From: Lunularia cruciata
Lineage: Eukaryota > Streptophyta > Marchantiopsida > Lunulariales > Lunulariaceae
Length of the DNA stretch: 64,000 bases
Reading direction: 5' to 3'
Assembly (NCBI GenBank): GCA_948567375.1
Contig: OX419757.1
Coordinates: forward strand, 72,664,001-72,728,000
Shown here: positions 21,953-32,819 of the stretch, piece by piece
Position numbering within the stretch: position 1 is the stretch's first letter
Layout: every line of letters starts with the position of its first letter
The notes under the pieces: model-generated
Told to the model about the DNA's origin: nothing
Seen by the model: only the letters and a program-made list of their open reading frames with translations
Databases searched by the model: none
Translations under genes and position numbers: made by a program

Positions 21953-22219
21953 TTTTTGTGCGGTTCTCCATATCTACTTCTTTTTCTTGCCCAATAATGT
22001 TTTTAGAGGCTATGCAACCTTGATAAATTGACAATAAAACCCCATCAATCCCAAGAAACTCTTGAGTTGAGTCTAATCTTTTAGAGCACTCCATTTTTGA
22101 ATGACATCTATATTATCTATTAGCACTTGGATACCTTCTGCACTTACTCTATGCCCTAAGTAGTCTACTTCAGATTTACCAAACTTGCACTTTGAGATTT
22201 TGGCATACAATTGATTGTA

Positions 22220-23092
22220 TCATAGAACTTCTTTTAGATGTTGCTTGCGCTCTCTTAGTATCCTATTGTAGAGTAAGATGTCATCAAGAAAAATGATAAT
22301 AAATTTATCCAAGTACAGATGAAATATGTCATTCATCAAACTCATGTAAGTGGTTGGAGCATTGGTGAGGCCAAATGGCATCACCAAGTACTCAAATTGA
22401 CCATACCTTGTTTGAAAGGTCATTTTGTGTATGTCTTTGTCTGCAATTCTGATTTGGTTGTAATTGCTCTGCAAATCAAGTTTGGTGAAGTGCCTTGCTC
22501 CATTGAATTGATCAAACACATCATCTGTGTAAGGTAATGGATATTTTTTCTTCATCATTTGATGATTCAGTCCTTGGTAGTCAATGCACATGCGCATTGT
22601 TTGATCTTTCTTCTTCAAAACCAATACAAGAGCCCTATATGGTGATACATTGGGTTAGATAAACCTCTTCTACAACATATCCTCAATTTGAGCCTTACAC
22701 TCCTCCAACTCATGAGGTGATAACAGGTATGGGACCTTACAAGGAGGTGTCTTTCCAATAAGTATCTCAATTTTATGATCTACTCTCCTTTTTGGTGGTA
22801 AACATACGGGTAATTCATATGGAAAGACATCTTGGAACTCATTGACCACATCTTTCAATTTCTCAAGAATATGTCCATTGTGTTGGGCACTATGGACTTC
22901 TCTTATTAAGCCCACGAAACATCTATCTATCTTACCAATAGATGTGGTCCTTATGACATACAAGGTAGCTCTTTCTTGCCTTGGTGATCTTCCTTTAACC
23001 ATACAGATCTTCCATTGACTAGTTTTCATTACTTTCTTTCTCCAATCCACCGTGAGGTTGTAATGCTTCATCCATGACATACTGAAGATCAC
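22220..23092 (-). pseudogene. Element B reverse transcriptase and protease C-terminus
   Basis: Segment 22670-23092 starts with the end of the protease (SMSWMKHYNLTVDW) and runs into the reverse transcriptase N-terminus (DVVNEFQDVFPYELP, LSPHELEECKAQIEDML). Segment 22220-22624 carries [40 protein letters not shown] and the catalytic box [12 protein letters not shown]. Both Asp residues of the box are present. The two segments are separated by a short frame break near 22650, the main visible damage here, making this the better preserved reverse transcriptase in the window. Confidence 0.85.
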
Positions 23093-23250
23093 ATCATAAC
23101 AAGCTAGTTGTATCGTTTGTCACTTGATTGCTTCTTGATACTCTCTTACAGAGAGTATTACCTTTTTAGGCAAGGACTCAATCCTCTCTGTCTGACCATT
23201 AGGTTACTCTACTTTGTCCTTGTCATCCTTATCTAGTTCCATCCCCAACC

Positions 23251-23900
23251 TCATTGCAAGAAAGTGAGACAAAAAATCTTTGTTGCTCCGAGGTCTATCA
23301 CACTTTCACCTCCACGTACTCTTGTATGATATTCTTTTGCTTCAACCTCCAAAGTTTGGTTTGGGCTATTTGCACGAAATCCACATATTGGAAATTCTTG
23401 AGTAGCCCTTCTTCCATGGTTGTCCAAGTGACCTCTCTTCCTTCCACCAGTAATGATTTTTCCCAAGCGTCATACCATGTGATGGCTTTATTGGTCAAGT
23501 ACCCAGATGCAAACATACCTATAGAATGATCAAGGGTCTCTGTCATGAACAATAAAAGGTATCAATTCATGCTAGAAATCAATTTTCTACTACTTGCATG
23601 GAACATTGTCTCTTGTAAGGCTCAATGTTACACATCTTTTTCATTTGTAATAACAATGTGGCTTGGTTGTTGATTGAGATCAATGTCATTGGCATGCATA
23701 ACTCTCCAAGTACTTCAATTGCTAGTGTTGGTTGTTGTGATGACTCCTCTTCTTGCATTACTTGATCATTCTTGATAGTATGTATTTGATTTTACAATTT
23801 TTCCATGGTCATCTTGATTTCCAAAAACTTGTTCAACCTCCCTTGCATTCCTTGCATCAGCTCCTACAATTGCAGATCCATGATTCCTACACATGGCCAA
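23251..23900 (-). pseudogene. Element B gag fused by deletion to protease active site
   Basis: The frame 23298-23552 contains GYLTNKAITWYDAWEKSLL and LLKNFQYVDFVQIAQT, matching element A's Gag. In the neighbouring frame (23251-23466) the Gag end (R-V-R-G-G-E-S) runs straight into VIDLGATKIFCLTF, the protease active site, here D-L-G instead of D-[ST]-G. The zinc knuckle and the sequence around it, present in A between 15430 and about 16050, are missing. Upstream to 23900 the Gag N-terminus is degenerate. Confidence 0.75.
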
Positions 23901-24196
23901 TGTTCAATTGCTACTTCCTACTTTAATAGAGGGTTAGAATGATTACTCAGGAGGGAGCATGAACTATGGGGATTACAATTGGGACCTCAAAGCCTATCAT
24001 TTGTTGATAATATTCCTTACCAAAATTGTAGACTACAAAATTCCTAAACATCACTTTTGGTCTAACTACATAATGGATTCCTATTTGTGTGTTGGAAGGG
24101 TGAGGATTTGGTACATTTAGATCCATAACATCATAATAGAATATAGATTGTCAAATTCCACTCTGTCTTATACCACCATAGGTAGAATCACCGGGT

Positions 24197-24229
24197 TTCA
24201 TGGACAGAATTCATCACTCTGTCCATGAA
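24197..24229. repeat. Inverted repeat, 12-bp arms, 9-nt spacer
   Basis: ttcatggacaga (24197-24208) and its reverse complement tctgtccatgaa (24218-24229) flank nine bases in element B's leader. Element A has only the second arm (split by its nested insertion), so the first arm is a likely local inverted copy. Confidence 0.75.
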
Positions 24230-24494
24230 TTTTGCTCCAAAATGATAAACAAGAGATAATCTCATCTGCTCATACTAGATGTACAGAACCTTGATATGAA
24301 ATGGATTCAAGAATGCGTTCAAGAATGGGAAGCTAGGTGCAATAAATTGTCCTCTTGGTGCTTCCATCCCATCCACTCTCTAAAACACTTCCCAAGTCTA
24401 GCAATTGCATTATGATTTCTCCCCTCAAATTACTCAATTTCAGTAGCTTGTGTTCTTCCAAGAGTCGTGATCCACTCTCTTGGATTAAAACACT

Positions 24495-24507
24495 CACTCT
24501 GATACCA
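24495..24507 (-). other. Element B primer-binding site
   Basis: The minus-strand sequence tggtatcagagtg matches the plant initiator-Met primer site and lies one base from the 5' LTR. Confidence 0.88.
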
Positions 24508-24508
24508 T

Positions 24509-25105
24509 TGTAATACTCCAAGGACAAGAGAACTTTCCAAGAGAGATACAAGAGAGAAAACACAAGTTTCACTCTCAATACCCCGATGCCCCAAAGGAGC
24601 ACCTTCTCTTTATTATATAGCAAAGAGGATCCCTTCAAAGGAAGCTCTACCCTTGGATCAGATACATGGATTGGTGACTTGTCAATGGGCTCCATCCTTG
24701 GATTAGTTGTTTGGATGGGTGACATGTCAATCCTTGTTCTAACCTAGTTGGTTAAATGGTTTGACTAAATGGAATCTTTAGGAATTTTCTTATAGGGAGC
24801 TTAAAATCACATGAGCGAGGCACCATTGGAAAGCTCTTGATGAGAAAAATCATAAAGGGGAGAAGCCAAGCCTTGTCTTGTTATGGGGAAGGCTTCTTTC
24901 ATTTTCAATGCCTAATTTATCCATTTAGGGCTCCAAAATTAGCTTTAAAGTTTTCAGGCTATTTTTGGCTTCTGCAATATTAGTAAAAGTACTCTTTTGG
25001 TGACACCTCTATCTTATCTTCCTAGCCCATTGTACATAACATCCTTCTAGATTTTACCAAGCCAATTTTCACCTTCAGATAACATGTTGAGCTACTTGTA
25101 TTACA
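24509..25105 (-). repeat. Element B 5' LTR
   Basis: This 597-bp LTR begins tgtaatac and ends gtattaca, intact terminal inverted repeats, unlike the 3' copy. Confidence 0.9.
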
Positions 25106-25269
25106 GATCCACGGGAGGGACTCTCTTAAGCAATCTTCCTTGAAATCTCTATAGAGTTTTTCATTGAAGAATCAGAATATGCATCAAAGAAGGTAGAAAG
25201 TAAGGTCTCCCAAGAGCATAGATCCTGACCACATCTTTGAACCTATAGATGATTCATTCTGTCATCCAT

Positions 25270-27050
25270 ACAAAAGGTTGTTCCTAGTCCACTCCCACTC
25301 ATGGCAAACCATGCTTGCTTTACTTGCCAAATTACAAAAGTTTCAAGGGTCAAGATGAGGAGGACTACCTTCATAGTTTTTACAGGAGTTCAAGACCATT
25401 TCAATTGCAAATTGAGAATATGTTGATGCCAATCACCTTTGAATGTCTTGAGTCTACCAAGGAAGAAGGCTCACAACAAATATACTCATGTAAGCCAAGA
25501 TTCCATCAATGTCATAGATTGGCCCACATTTTGAGTACAATTCTCAAATCAGTTTTGCAAATTTGACTATGAAGCCAATGTATTTGCAACATTCAACAAT
25601 CTTGAAAAAAAATGCAAGGAGAAGCTGAGGGACTACATGGAGAAGTTATGGAGTCTATTCAGTCGAGTACTCATAGAGGTGCCACTTTAGGCATCAAATC
25701 TTTGCCAAAGAACAAGACCATGATATGTAGCAAAAGTATTGAAGTCAGCTAAGTTGTATGAATCCACCCATCTACACCCACCTAAGAAAATGGTTCATGT
25801 GCAAGATGCAAAGAAATTAAAGAAGAGATCCCTTTGGTCAAAATTGTTTGACCAACCAAATAGGACAAGGATCAACATAACACCAATCCATGCAGCTAAT
25901 GTAAAGATGGAGCTCACTTACATGTCACCAATCCATGTGTTTGATCCAAGGGGTGTAGCTCCCTTTGAGTAGATTCTCTTTGCTATATAATAAAAGCAAG
26001 GTGCTCCTTTAGGGCATTGGAGTATTGAGGGATGAAGCCTTGTGTTTCTCTTGGGGTTTCCCCTATCCTCAAAACATTACACCAGGTAATGTAATGTGCA
26101 AAGCTTGTGTTACAATTGTGCGGGCATGGACATTTGCCTCCAACTACTCCAAACCTCATAGGTTAGAACCTATGTCCCATTGTGTAGAAATTGTAAGGAG
26201 CAAGGGCATGTGCAAGCCAATTGCCCCTAACCACTTGTACCAAACCACCGGTATGATATATGAATGTGCCACCCAAACCAGGCAAAAATACCCAATGCAC
26301 CATGTTTCCTTTGAAGATCTTAAAGAAGGATACTCTTCCCTACCAAACAAAGAAGGTTGGCCCAACTTGGAAGTAAATTGTGTAGAAACACAGTCTCATT
26401 GCAAGAAGTTATTTCCATCACCACCACTAGTTCCAAAACCCAACAAGTCATCTAAACCAAAATGGAAGCATGGATGCCCTTGAAAAATTTTATCCGAAGG
26501 AAGAGGTGAAGCTACTACCTAAGATCAAGCAAAGTGAGAATTGGAGGTGCTCAAAAGAGACAAAAAATCCAATGTGCAAAGTGGAGACACTCTTACCCAT
26601 ACCAATTGATATCCATGGTGCCTACTTTGGGCTACCCTCTTCATATCCAAAAGCAATTGCAAAACCTCCTCATTGAGGAACTTTGATGGAACCAACAAGT
26701 CAGCACTAATGAGAACTATTCCCCAACAAAGATTAAAATTCCATGTAACAAGGTAGAAGTACCCATAGATCCTAACCCCCAAGTGTTCCTTTCCTCCCTT
26801 ATAAAACTCTACTCCCAAGAAAAATAGAGAGATTGGTTGCTACAAAGATTGTCAATGATTTTTCATCTCAAAACTTGGATGTCTCAAAACAATGCCTTAC
26901 AAAACATGCCTCAAAGGCAAAACAATGAAAAGGCCGGCTTGTTGCTATGGATAAAAAATTATGATATCATAGCCAATTTGGAGCCTTGAAGGTGGACGTG
27001 ACATTCAAACAATTATGGGAGGACAATAAGTTGTATAAAAAGTAGCTAGC
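25270..27050 (+). mobile_element. Element D: plus-strand retroelement gag remnant
   Basis: The frame at 25315-25566 (LPNYKSFKGQDEEDYLH) and the following readable stretch (CKFDYEANVFATFNN, then RDYMEKLWSLFSR) look like a retrotransposon Gag. After an inserted LTR fragment (25831-26081) a CCHC knuckle is visible at 26183-26224 (C-R-N-C-K-E-Q-G-H-V-Q-A-N-C), preceded by a damaged first knuckle near 26112. Beyond that only broken frames (26470-26676 and on) remain, with no recognisable polymerase. The superfamily cannot be decided. Confidence 0.5.
25831..26081 (+). repeat. A/B-type LTR fragment inside element D
   Basis: This is the reverse complement of the A/B LTR from its cctttggtcaaa segment, through aatccatg and ctttgctatataataaa, to the cattaca end. 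It lies in the opposite orientation to elements A and B. The LTR start is missing and no primer site follows, so it is a truncated copy. Confidence 0.75.
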
Positions 27051-28887
27051 TTTAGCCCTTTGGTGAGTAAAACATAAGCAACAACCCAACCTTCCTACCA
27101 TCTACAAGATAGAGATTTTCAAGTCCAATCACAATGTTGGAGTTTAGTTCACTGTGCTTCCTACTTATGGAGTATAATAGTGTGCATATATACATACATT
27201 ACTACACAACATATATCATTGTCAATATCATACACAATTGCATAAGTCATAGAGGAAGTTGTACATAAACTCTAAAGTGCCACAATAATCAGGGTTAAAA
27301 TATCTATTGCATATATCTGCCTACAAGAAATTGATTGTACTCATTAAGCAAAGCACATTTTAACATAAAGACCCCAAAATATACTTGCCAGATTTATCAA
27401 CAGCAACCAAAAGCTCAAACTCTCAACACAAAATAAGTGAATGCCTTGGAGCTCCACTTTAAGGTATGCTCCTCCTTGGGGAGGCCAAGAAGGCCAATCT
27501 TAATGGCACATCCAATGGAATTGATTTATCAAATGGCAACTCTAACAATACAACCAAAACAAATAACCACCACTAAGTAGTCCATGCGAGGCTACTAATA
27601 CAATTATGACCACCAAGATAACTCAAACATGCTAGTAAACTAGTTTAGGCACTGTTGTGACATGTCCTTTATGTTTTTTTCCTCATTTTGGTATATAACT
27701 AAGTTCTTGTATAACCAATAATAGGCATTAACATGCTAAGATTTAGTTTGTGGAGTTGTTAGCTGTAAAGTTCCTTCTAATCTTGTACTATATATTAAAA
27801 CTATAGTGTATTGGACATTCAAACATTATCAATGTTAAAGGTGCCACAAGATCCCTTTATTCCTTGTTGATATCACTTATGAAGTGATATTAACAAAGCT
27901 AAGTAATTAATTTATATATATCTATATATGAATGATATGCTAAACCATATTTATAATATAATATAATATATTTTAATATATTTCTTATTTACAACTTGAA
28001 ATAATTTCAACTTGAATTGTGATAGTTAGCCTTGTTTTCTCTTAACAAAGCTACTTTAGGGTAACTAAGACTAAATTTGATTTGGCTTTAGCTTGCCTTG
28101 TTGGTACTTAAAAGTCTAATGTGAGCTTATTAATCTAAATCTAAAGTATAACTTACATTTTGAGCCATAGTCAATTGGTCTTGGTTCCCACTAATATTAG
28201 TTAGATGTCCAAACCCTAAATATAAAGTGTTTGGTAGATATAAAATACTTTGCTTATCATATTTAGTCTTAATTTATGTCTTGATTGCTTTTCTAATGTT
28301 GTATTTTGAGTATCTTGATAATGCATGAATATATAACATTCTTGGTAATGGGCATATATTTCTTATAGGTAATAGGACATGCTTATAAGAAGTCCATAAT
28401 GAAGACCATCTTATGCATTATGTTTGTTTGAAATTGTGTAAAGAGATATGAAGCAAAAGGGAGAAAAAGAAGAACATAAAAGAAGGGCAAAAATACATGC
28501 ATATAAAATTAAGTGCAAGTTGTGTAAAAATAGTTATAAAATAATTCCAACCTCCTAAATGATAACTTTATTCCCATATTATAAATTCAATTAAGATGCT
28601 AATATACATTACATAATTTAATGATTATAATCTTTTTCATACAAAATAATGTAGACGATATATAATAGCACTTTCTTATCAAAGGATAAAAACTAAGTAT
28701 ACATTTTTATAATTGAATATTTGGCATCAATTTTATATAAAATTTAGGTGATAAATTATTTTTAAGTGGACAAGAGGATATTTTGAAGTCAATACTTAAT
28801 ATGAATTTTAGTTGTAAGATACATCCTTTCAATAGAAGATATATTTCAAAGACATACAAGGAGGTAGACGAGATATTCTTATAGACT
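27050..28887. other. AT-rich intergenic; includes an old copy of the 107-bp repeat
   Basis: No gene is recognised. About 27188-27296 is a diverged copy of the repeat at 63180 and 63737, sharing ctacacaacata, tcaatatcatacac, cataagtcat and actctaaagtgccacaat. A small palindrome, atatcacttatgaagtgatat, is near 27890. Confidence 0.55.
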
Positions 28888-28892
28888 AAAAT

Positions 28893-29279
28893 TATAACAA
28901 TATGGAGTTTAGTGACGAAGTTAGTTAGTGCTAACAAAATAGAAAATAAGCCAAATTAGCCTAAAATATTCTAGAAGTATCTAGGAAGCTTCTTTGTTAG
29001 TTTAGCTTGCATTCCAAGTAGATAGCTTCTAGAAGCTTCCAACTAGCTTAGCTTGCATGCCAAGTAGGCAACTTCTAGAAGGAAGCTTCTTGAGAAGCTT
29101 CTCAATTAATTTAGTTTGCATTCTTAGAAAGCGGCTCAAGGAAACTTCTCAAGATCCTTGTATGCTCCATATAAATACCAAAGCCAAAGCTCATGCTAAG
29201 ATTCGGAGTTTCACACACTCAAGTGTCCCAATGTGATCTTCTATTCTCCTATTTCTCTACTTAGTCTTGATCTTTTATA
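28893..29279 (+). repeat. Element C 5' LTR
   Basis: This 387-bp LTR begins tataacaatatggag and ends gatcttttata. It includes ccatataaataccaaag (TATA region) and short repeats of the tagcttgc/cttctagaag type. It is homologous to 34127-34457 and 10863-11331. Confidence 0.88.
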
Positions 29280-29280
29280 T

Positions 29281-29295
29281 TGGTATCATAGCAAG
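29281..29295 (+). other. Element C primer-binding site
   Basis: tggtatcatagcaag lies one base after the 5' LTR and matches the initiator-Met tRNA primer site with one change in the core. Confidence 0.85.
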
Positions 29296-30378
29296 AATGG
29301 GATGGATGGAATTTATGGACCACCAAATCCATTTCCGCCAAACCATAGGGATTTTTGTGTCTGGTTACTACCAAAGCATCATTTCACATAATTCATCACC
29401 TCACACTTTGGGCAAGATTTTATGAATACAATCACCTTGTATAAGGAACACTTGATACTTCCGGTTGTAACTTTTGGAGAATGATGGACGTGTTACATCT
29501 ATGTGTTAATAAATTAGATAGATTGTGGGTGGTATGATAGATTGTTAACCATGACGGCAATGCTTGAGGTTATCATTGCTATATAATAACAAATTGAGCA
29601 CCTTACTTGATTGTTGGATGAATGAGATCATCAATGACAAGAGCACATAGAGAGAGAGAGTACTAATTTGAAAAGGAGAAGACCAAATCTGATTTCCAAA
29701 ACCCAAGGTTTTTGAAGGCAAGAATCTAATAGGTATAATGGAGAATTTATGTTTACCTATGAACATTATTTGAAAGTTATCAATCTTCAAGATGAACAGA
29801 AATAGATTCTCTTGGCTTCCAACCAATTGGATGGAGTAGCAAAGCTATGGTGGCGATTCCGAGTGGAGCAAGCTAAATGAAATTTTTTTGCACCAATCTT
29901 GACATGGTCAGAATTCAAGAGTGCAATAATTAGTCTATTCCAAACTATAAATGCAACAAGTTGCACAAGATAAGTTAGTAAAGTTGAAGCAGATTGGCTT
30001 TGTAAGAAATTACATCACGTAATTCCAAAACACTATCATGTAGATTCTAGATATACTGGAAGGTGAAGCTTTGGATCAATTTTTGAGGAGCTTGAAGTCA
30101 CACTCCAAATTAGAGATAACTATGTGAGAGCCACAACACTTGGAGGAAGCCATGCAGTTGGCCAAATGATTTGATTCCTTGGTTGCAACAACTTGGTCTT
30201 GGTCTTGACCTTGACCTCCACAAAACCTACCAATATATTATACATGAGTGGAGGAGCTGACACCGATGGAGATTGATGCCATTCACAAAGACCACTTGGC
30301 ACTGTAGATAGAGAAAAATTGTGACAAAATGGTGGTTGTTTCTATTGTTGCTAAATTGGACATTGTATCACTAAATGT
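29296..30378 (+). pseudogene. Element C gag and zinc knuckle
   Basis: Frames are broken, but landmark Gag blocks are readable near 29990-30170: LKQIGFVRNYIT, ILEGEALDQFLRSLKSHSKL and EPQHLEEAMQLA. This is the usual capsid order of plant chromoviruses. A CCHC knuckle at 30337-30378 reads C-F-Y-C, four residues including a stop, H, four residues, C. The original knuckle is evident but one codon has become a stop. Confidence 0.75.
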
Positions 30379-30471
30379 CACTTGATAAGTCACCCAAATG
30401 GAGTTTGTGGATCAAAATGACCAAGGAAACAAGGAATCCCAATAGGAGATTTTGAGCCACATACTCGGAAC

Positions 30472-30807
30472 TTGATTAGTTCTAATGGGATCAAAGGCTC
30501 AACTTATGCAAGTTTGTTTCACTTGCAAGGTACAATATCTTATTTTTGTAGAGTTTTGGTTCATTTTGGAAGTTCAAAAAATTGCTTGTCTAAGCAATTA
30601 GCAAAGGAATTATGTATTCCTATCAAGCAAGTAATTAGAAATAGATTGATGATGGTAGATGGTAGAAAGAGTTCTACATTTCATACCTTATATCTTGTTA
30701 CCTTCAAGATTGGGAAAGAGTATTTGGAGGGTATAAGGTTTTTAGTGGCACCTTTACACTATGATATTATTCTAGGTCTACCTTGGCTTGAACATCATAA
30801 GGTTTAA
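30472..30807 (+). CDS. Element C protease with lost active site
   Basis: This 111-residue open frame has the retropepsin layout: RVLVHFGSSKNCLS at the active-site position, MMVDGRK, and the C-terminal YDIILGLPWLEHHKV. The Asp-Ser-Gly expected after RVLV is His-Phe-Gly, so both the catalytic Asp and the Ser are gone. The frame has stayed open despite this, presumably by chance. Its polyprotein context is gag upstream and the repeat-bearing linker downstream. Confidence 0.75.
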   Translation: MISSNGIKGSTYASLFHLQGTISYFCRVLVHFGSSKNCLSKQLAKELCIPIKQVIRNRLMMVDGRKSSTFHTLYLVTFKIGKEYLEGIRFLVAPLHYDIILGLPWLEHHKV

Positions 30808-30894
30808 TTTGATTGGAACCAATGACAAATTCAAGTACAACACTAAAGTAGAAATTTTTTATTAGGTTGTCTAGCACCTCTGAGTAAGACACCT

Positions 30895-31140
30895 AAGAAT
30901 AGTCCATCCCAAGATGGGAAGTTTGTCAAGAAGGTAGCCATATAGCAAGCTTTGGAGGAAGATGAGTCCCAAGATGGGAAATTAATCAGTGAAGCAGCCA
31001 TAGGGCAAGCCTTGGAGGAAAATGAGTCCCAAGATGGGAAATTAATCAGTGAAGCAGCCATAGGGCAAGCCTTGGAGGAAAATGAGTCCCAAGATGGGAA
31101 ATTAATCAGTGAAGCAGCCATAGGGCAAGCTTTGGAGGAA
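30895..31140 (+). repeat. 60-bp tandem repeat (about 4 units) in element C linker
   Basis: Units start near 30895, 30955, 31015 and 31075, each with gagtcccaagatggg and gcagccatagggcaag cores. The second and third full units are nearly identical; the first is diverged. Each unit encodes 20 residues ([20 protein letters not shown]). It lies between protease and reverse transcriptase, a region that is normally an unstructured linker. Confidence 0.95.
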
Positions 31141-31440
31141 GATAAGTTTGTTTTTGTAGCATGGATCAAGAAGATTGTGCACAAAGGATCTAAGGAGGAT
31201 CAAAAAACTCATCAAGCAATGGTTGATCAAATAGTCAAGGAGTTTTCATATGTTTTTTTGGATAATCTGCGAAAGGAATTACCCGTTGATTATGGTATGC
31301 CCTTCAAGCTTGAGTTATTGCCAGGGAGTACTCCAATGAGTCAACCAATCTATTGGCTCTCACCAAAGGAGTTAGAGGAGTTGCAAACAACACTTATAAA
31401 GTTGTTGGAAAAGGATTTCATACAATATATGAACATATGA
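30952..31440 (+). CDS. Element C linker and reverse transcriptase N-terminus
   Basis: This 162-residue open frame comprises the three 20-residue repeats, a short linker ([18 protein letters not shown]) and the start of reverse transcriptase. [18 protein letters not shown] corresponds to the F-x-D-V-F motif. [18 protein letters not shown] is the substrate-strand block before the fingers domain. It ends at a stop at 31438, and the polymerase then continues in other frames. Confidence 0.8.
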   Translation: MEEDESQDGKLISEAAIGQALEENESQDGKLISEAAIGQALEENESQDGKLISEAAIGQALEEDKFVFVAWIKKIVHKGSKEDQKTHQAMVDQIVKEFSYVFLDNLRKELPVDYGMPFKLELLPGSTPMSQPIYWLSPKELEELQTTLIKLLEKDFIQYMNI

Positions 31441-32100
31441 ACATGCATCTCCTTGGGGAGCACCAGTACTATTTGTTTTAAAGAAGGATGGAAGACTTCA
31501 TTTCTATATTGATTACCATGGTTTTAATTAACAAACAGTGAAGAATGCATATCCATGCATATCAGACTTGCATGATCAATTGAGTGGAGCATGATACTTC
31601 TCCAAGTTGGATCTTTGTAGTAGCTATTGGCAAATCCACATTGATAGGAAAAGGCAAAAATTTCCTTTCATACAAGGTTTGGGCATTTTGAATAGAATGT
31701 TCTACCTTTTGAGCTCACTAATGCTCCAATAGTCTTCATGGATCAGATGCATCAGGTACTGGATGGACAATTGGATTGATACGTGTTAGTGTTTCTTGGA
31801 TGACATTTTAATCTATAGTAAGACAAAAGCATAACACACAAATCACGTGCAAGAAGTCCTAAGACAACTACGATAATGAAAGTTTTATTGCAAGAAGTCA
31901 AAGTGTACCTTTTGGCAGAAGGAAGTTACCTTCTTGGGTGACAAGATCTCATCAAAGGAGATCAAGATAGAAGAAGAGAAAATCAAGGCCATCATTGATT
32001 GGCCTACTATAAAGGATGCTAAGAAGTATGGGCATTTAATGGATTGGCCAATTGTTACCAATGGTTCATCTACTATTATGCTCATGTAGTTGTAACATTG
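31441..32100 (+). pseudogene. Element C reverse transcriptase core
   Basis: In shifting frames the + strand reads [53 protein letters not shown] and VLVFLDDILIYSK (catalytic FLDD at about 31783-31825). The order and spacing are those of a Ty3/gypsy reverse transcriptase. Several stops (for example just after HGFN and after QLD) make it non-functional. Confidence 0.8.
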
Positions 32101-32189
32101 ACCAATCTCTTGGGGAAGAACTCTAACTTTCAATGGACCAAAAAGCACAAAAAGCATTCTAGAAGTTGAAACATATGGTGTCTTCAAGA

Positions 32190-32582
32190 CCTATTTTTCA
32201 AATATATGATCCTCAACTACCTTCTAAGGTTGATTTTGATGCTTTTAACTTTTCAATTGGAGCCATGTTGCAATATGAATTCTCAAATGGGTTACATCCC
32301 ATTGCATGTGTATCTCATTGACTAAATATAACAAAAAGAAATTACTCTACTCAAGATTGGGAGCAACTACCAATGGTATATGCAACCAAGGTATGGAGGC
32401 ATTATCTCTTGGAGAAACAAGTGATCATGCAAGCTGATCATAAATCTTTGTTGCAGACATTACACTTGGAACATATGAAGAGTCAACATCATCGATGGGA
32501 GAAACAACTACAATTGTTTGACATCAAACTTGAGTACAAACCCAATCGGTTTCATGTCATCCTTGATGCTCTGTCCCGATGA
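32190..32582 (+). pseudogene. Element C RNase H
   Basis: VDFDAFNFSIGAMLQ (first Asp kept), RNYSTQDWEQLPMVYA, MQADHKSLLQTLHLE and the terminal FHVILDALSR are the RNase H landmarks. Segment 32373-32582 is open for 69 residues and ends at the stop after DALSR. The region upstream of it has one stop (after ACVSH). Confidence 0.8.
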
Positions 32583-32819
32583 CCGGATTTGAAGTCCCTT
32601 CTCCTCATCACAATGGTAATTACAATGGTATCAATTGACTCCAAAGTCCAAATTGAGTTTAAGACCACTTTATAGCAAGATCCTTTCTTTTAGATGATAC
32701 AAGGTTGTCTCGTAGCATGCAACAAGGAGTACAACACCTTCTCCTTCAAAAAAGACCTTCTATTCTATGAGAATATGCTTTATATTCCAACCAAGGGTGA
32801 TCTCTGACTTGTGCGCCTC

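Larger units (their letters stand above)
19524..25110 (-). mobile_element. Element B: Ty3/gypsy chromovirus, internally deleted
   Basis: The LTRs (19529-20098 and 24509-25105) are diverged relatives of element A's LTRs. Flanks gaccc and gatcc match at four of five bases, a mutated target duplication. The minus-strand order is 5' LTR, tggtatcagagtg primer site, leader, gag, protease fragment, reverse transcriptase, RNase H, integrase, chromodomain, polypurine tract, 3' LTR. It is about 1.7 kb shorter than A. Three causes are visible: it lacks A's 679-bp nested insertion, its LTRs are shorter, and it has a deletion that fuses gag to the protease and removes the zinc knuckle. Frames are broken in most domains. 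Confidence 0.92.

Noticed and set aside
27885-27910. Palindrome atatcacttatgaagtgatat as a further template-switch hairpin
   Set aside because: The 9-bp arms in very AT-rich DNA are too short to be notable.
30895-31140. Repeat array considered as a CRISPR-like array
   Set aside because: Units are contiguous without spacers, in frame with a retrotransposon polyprotein, and the genome is eukaryotic.
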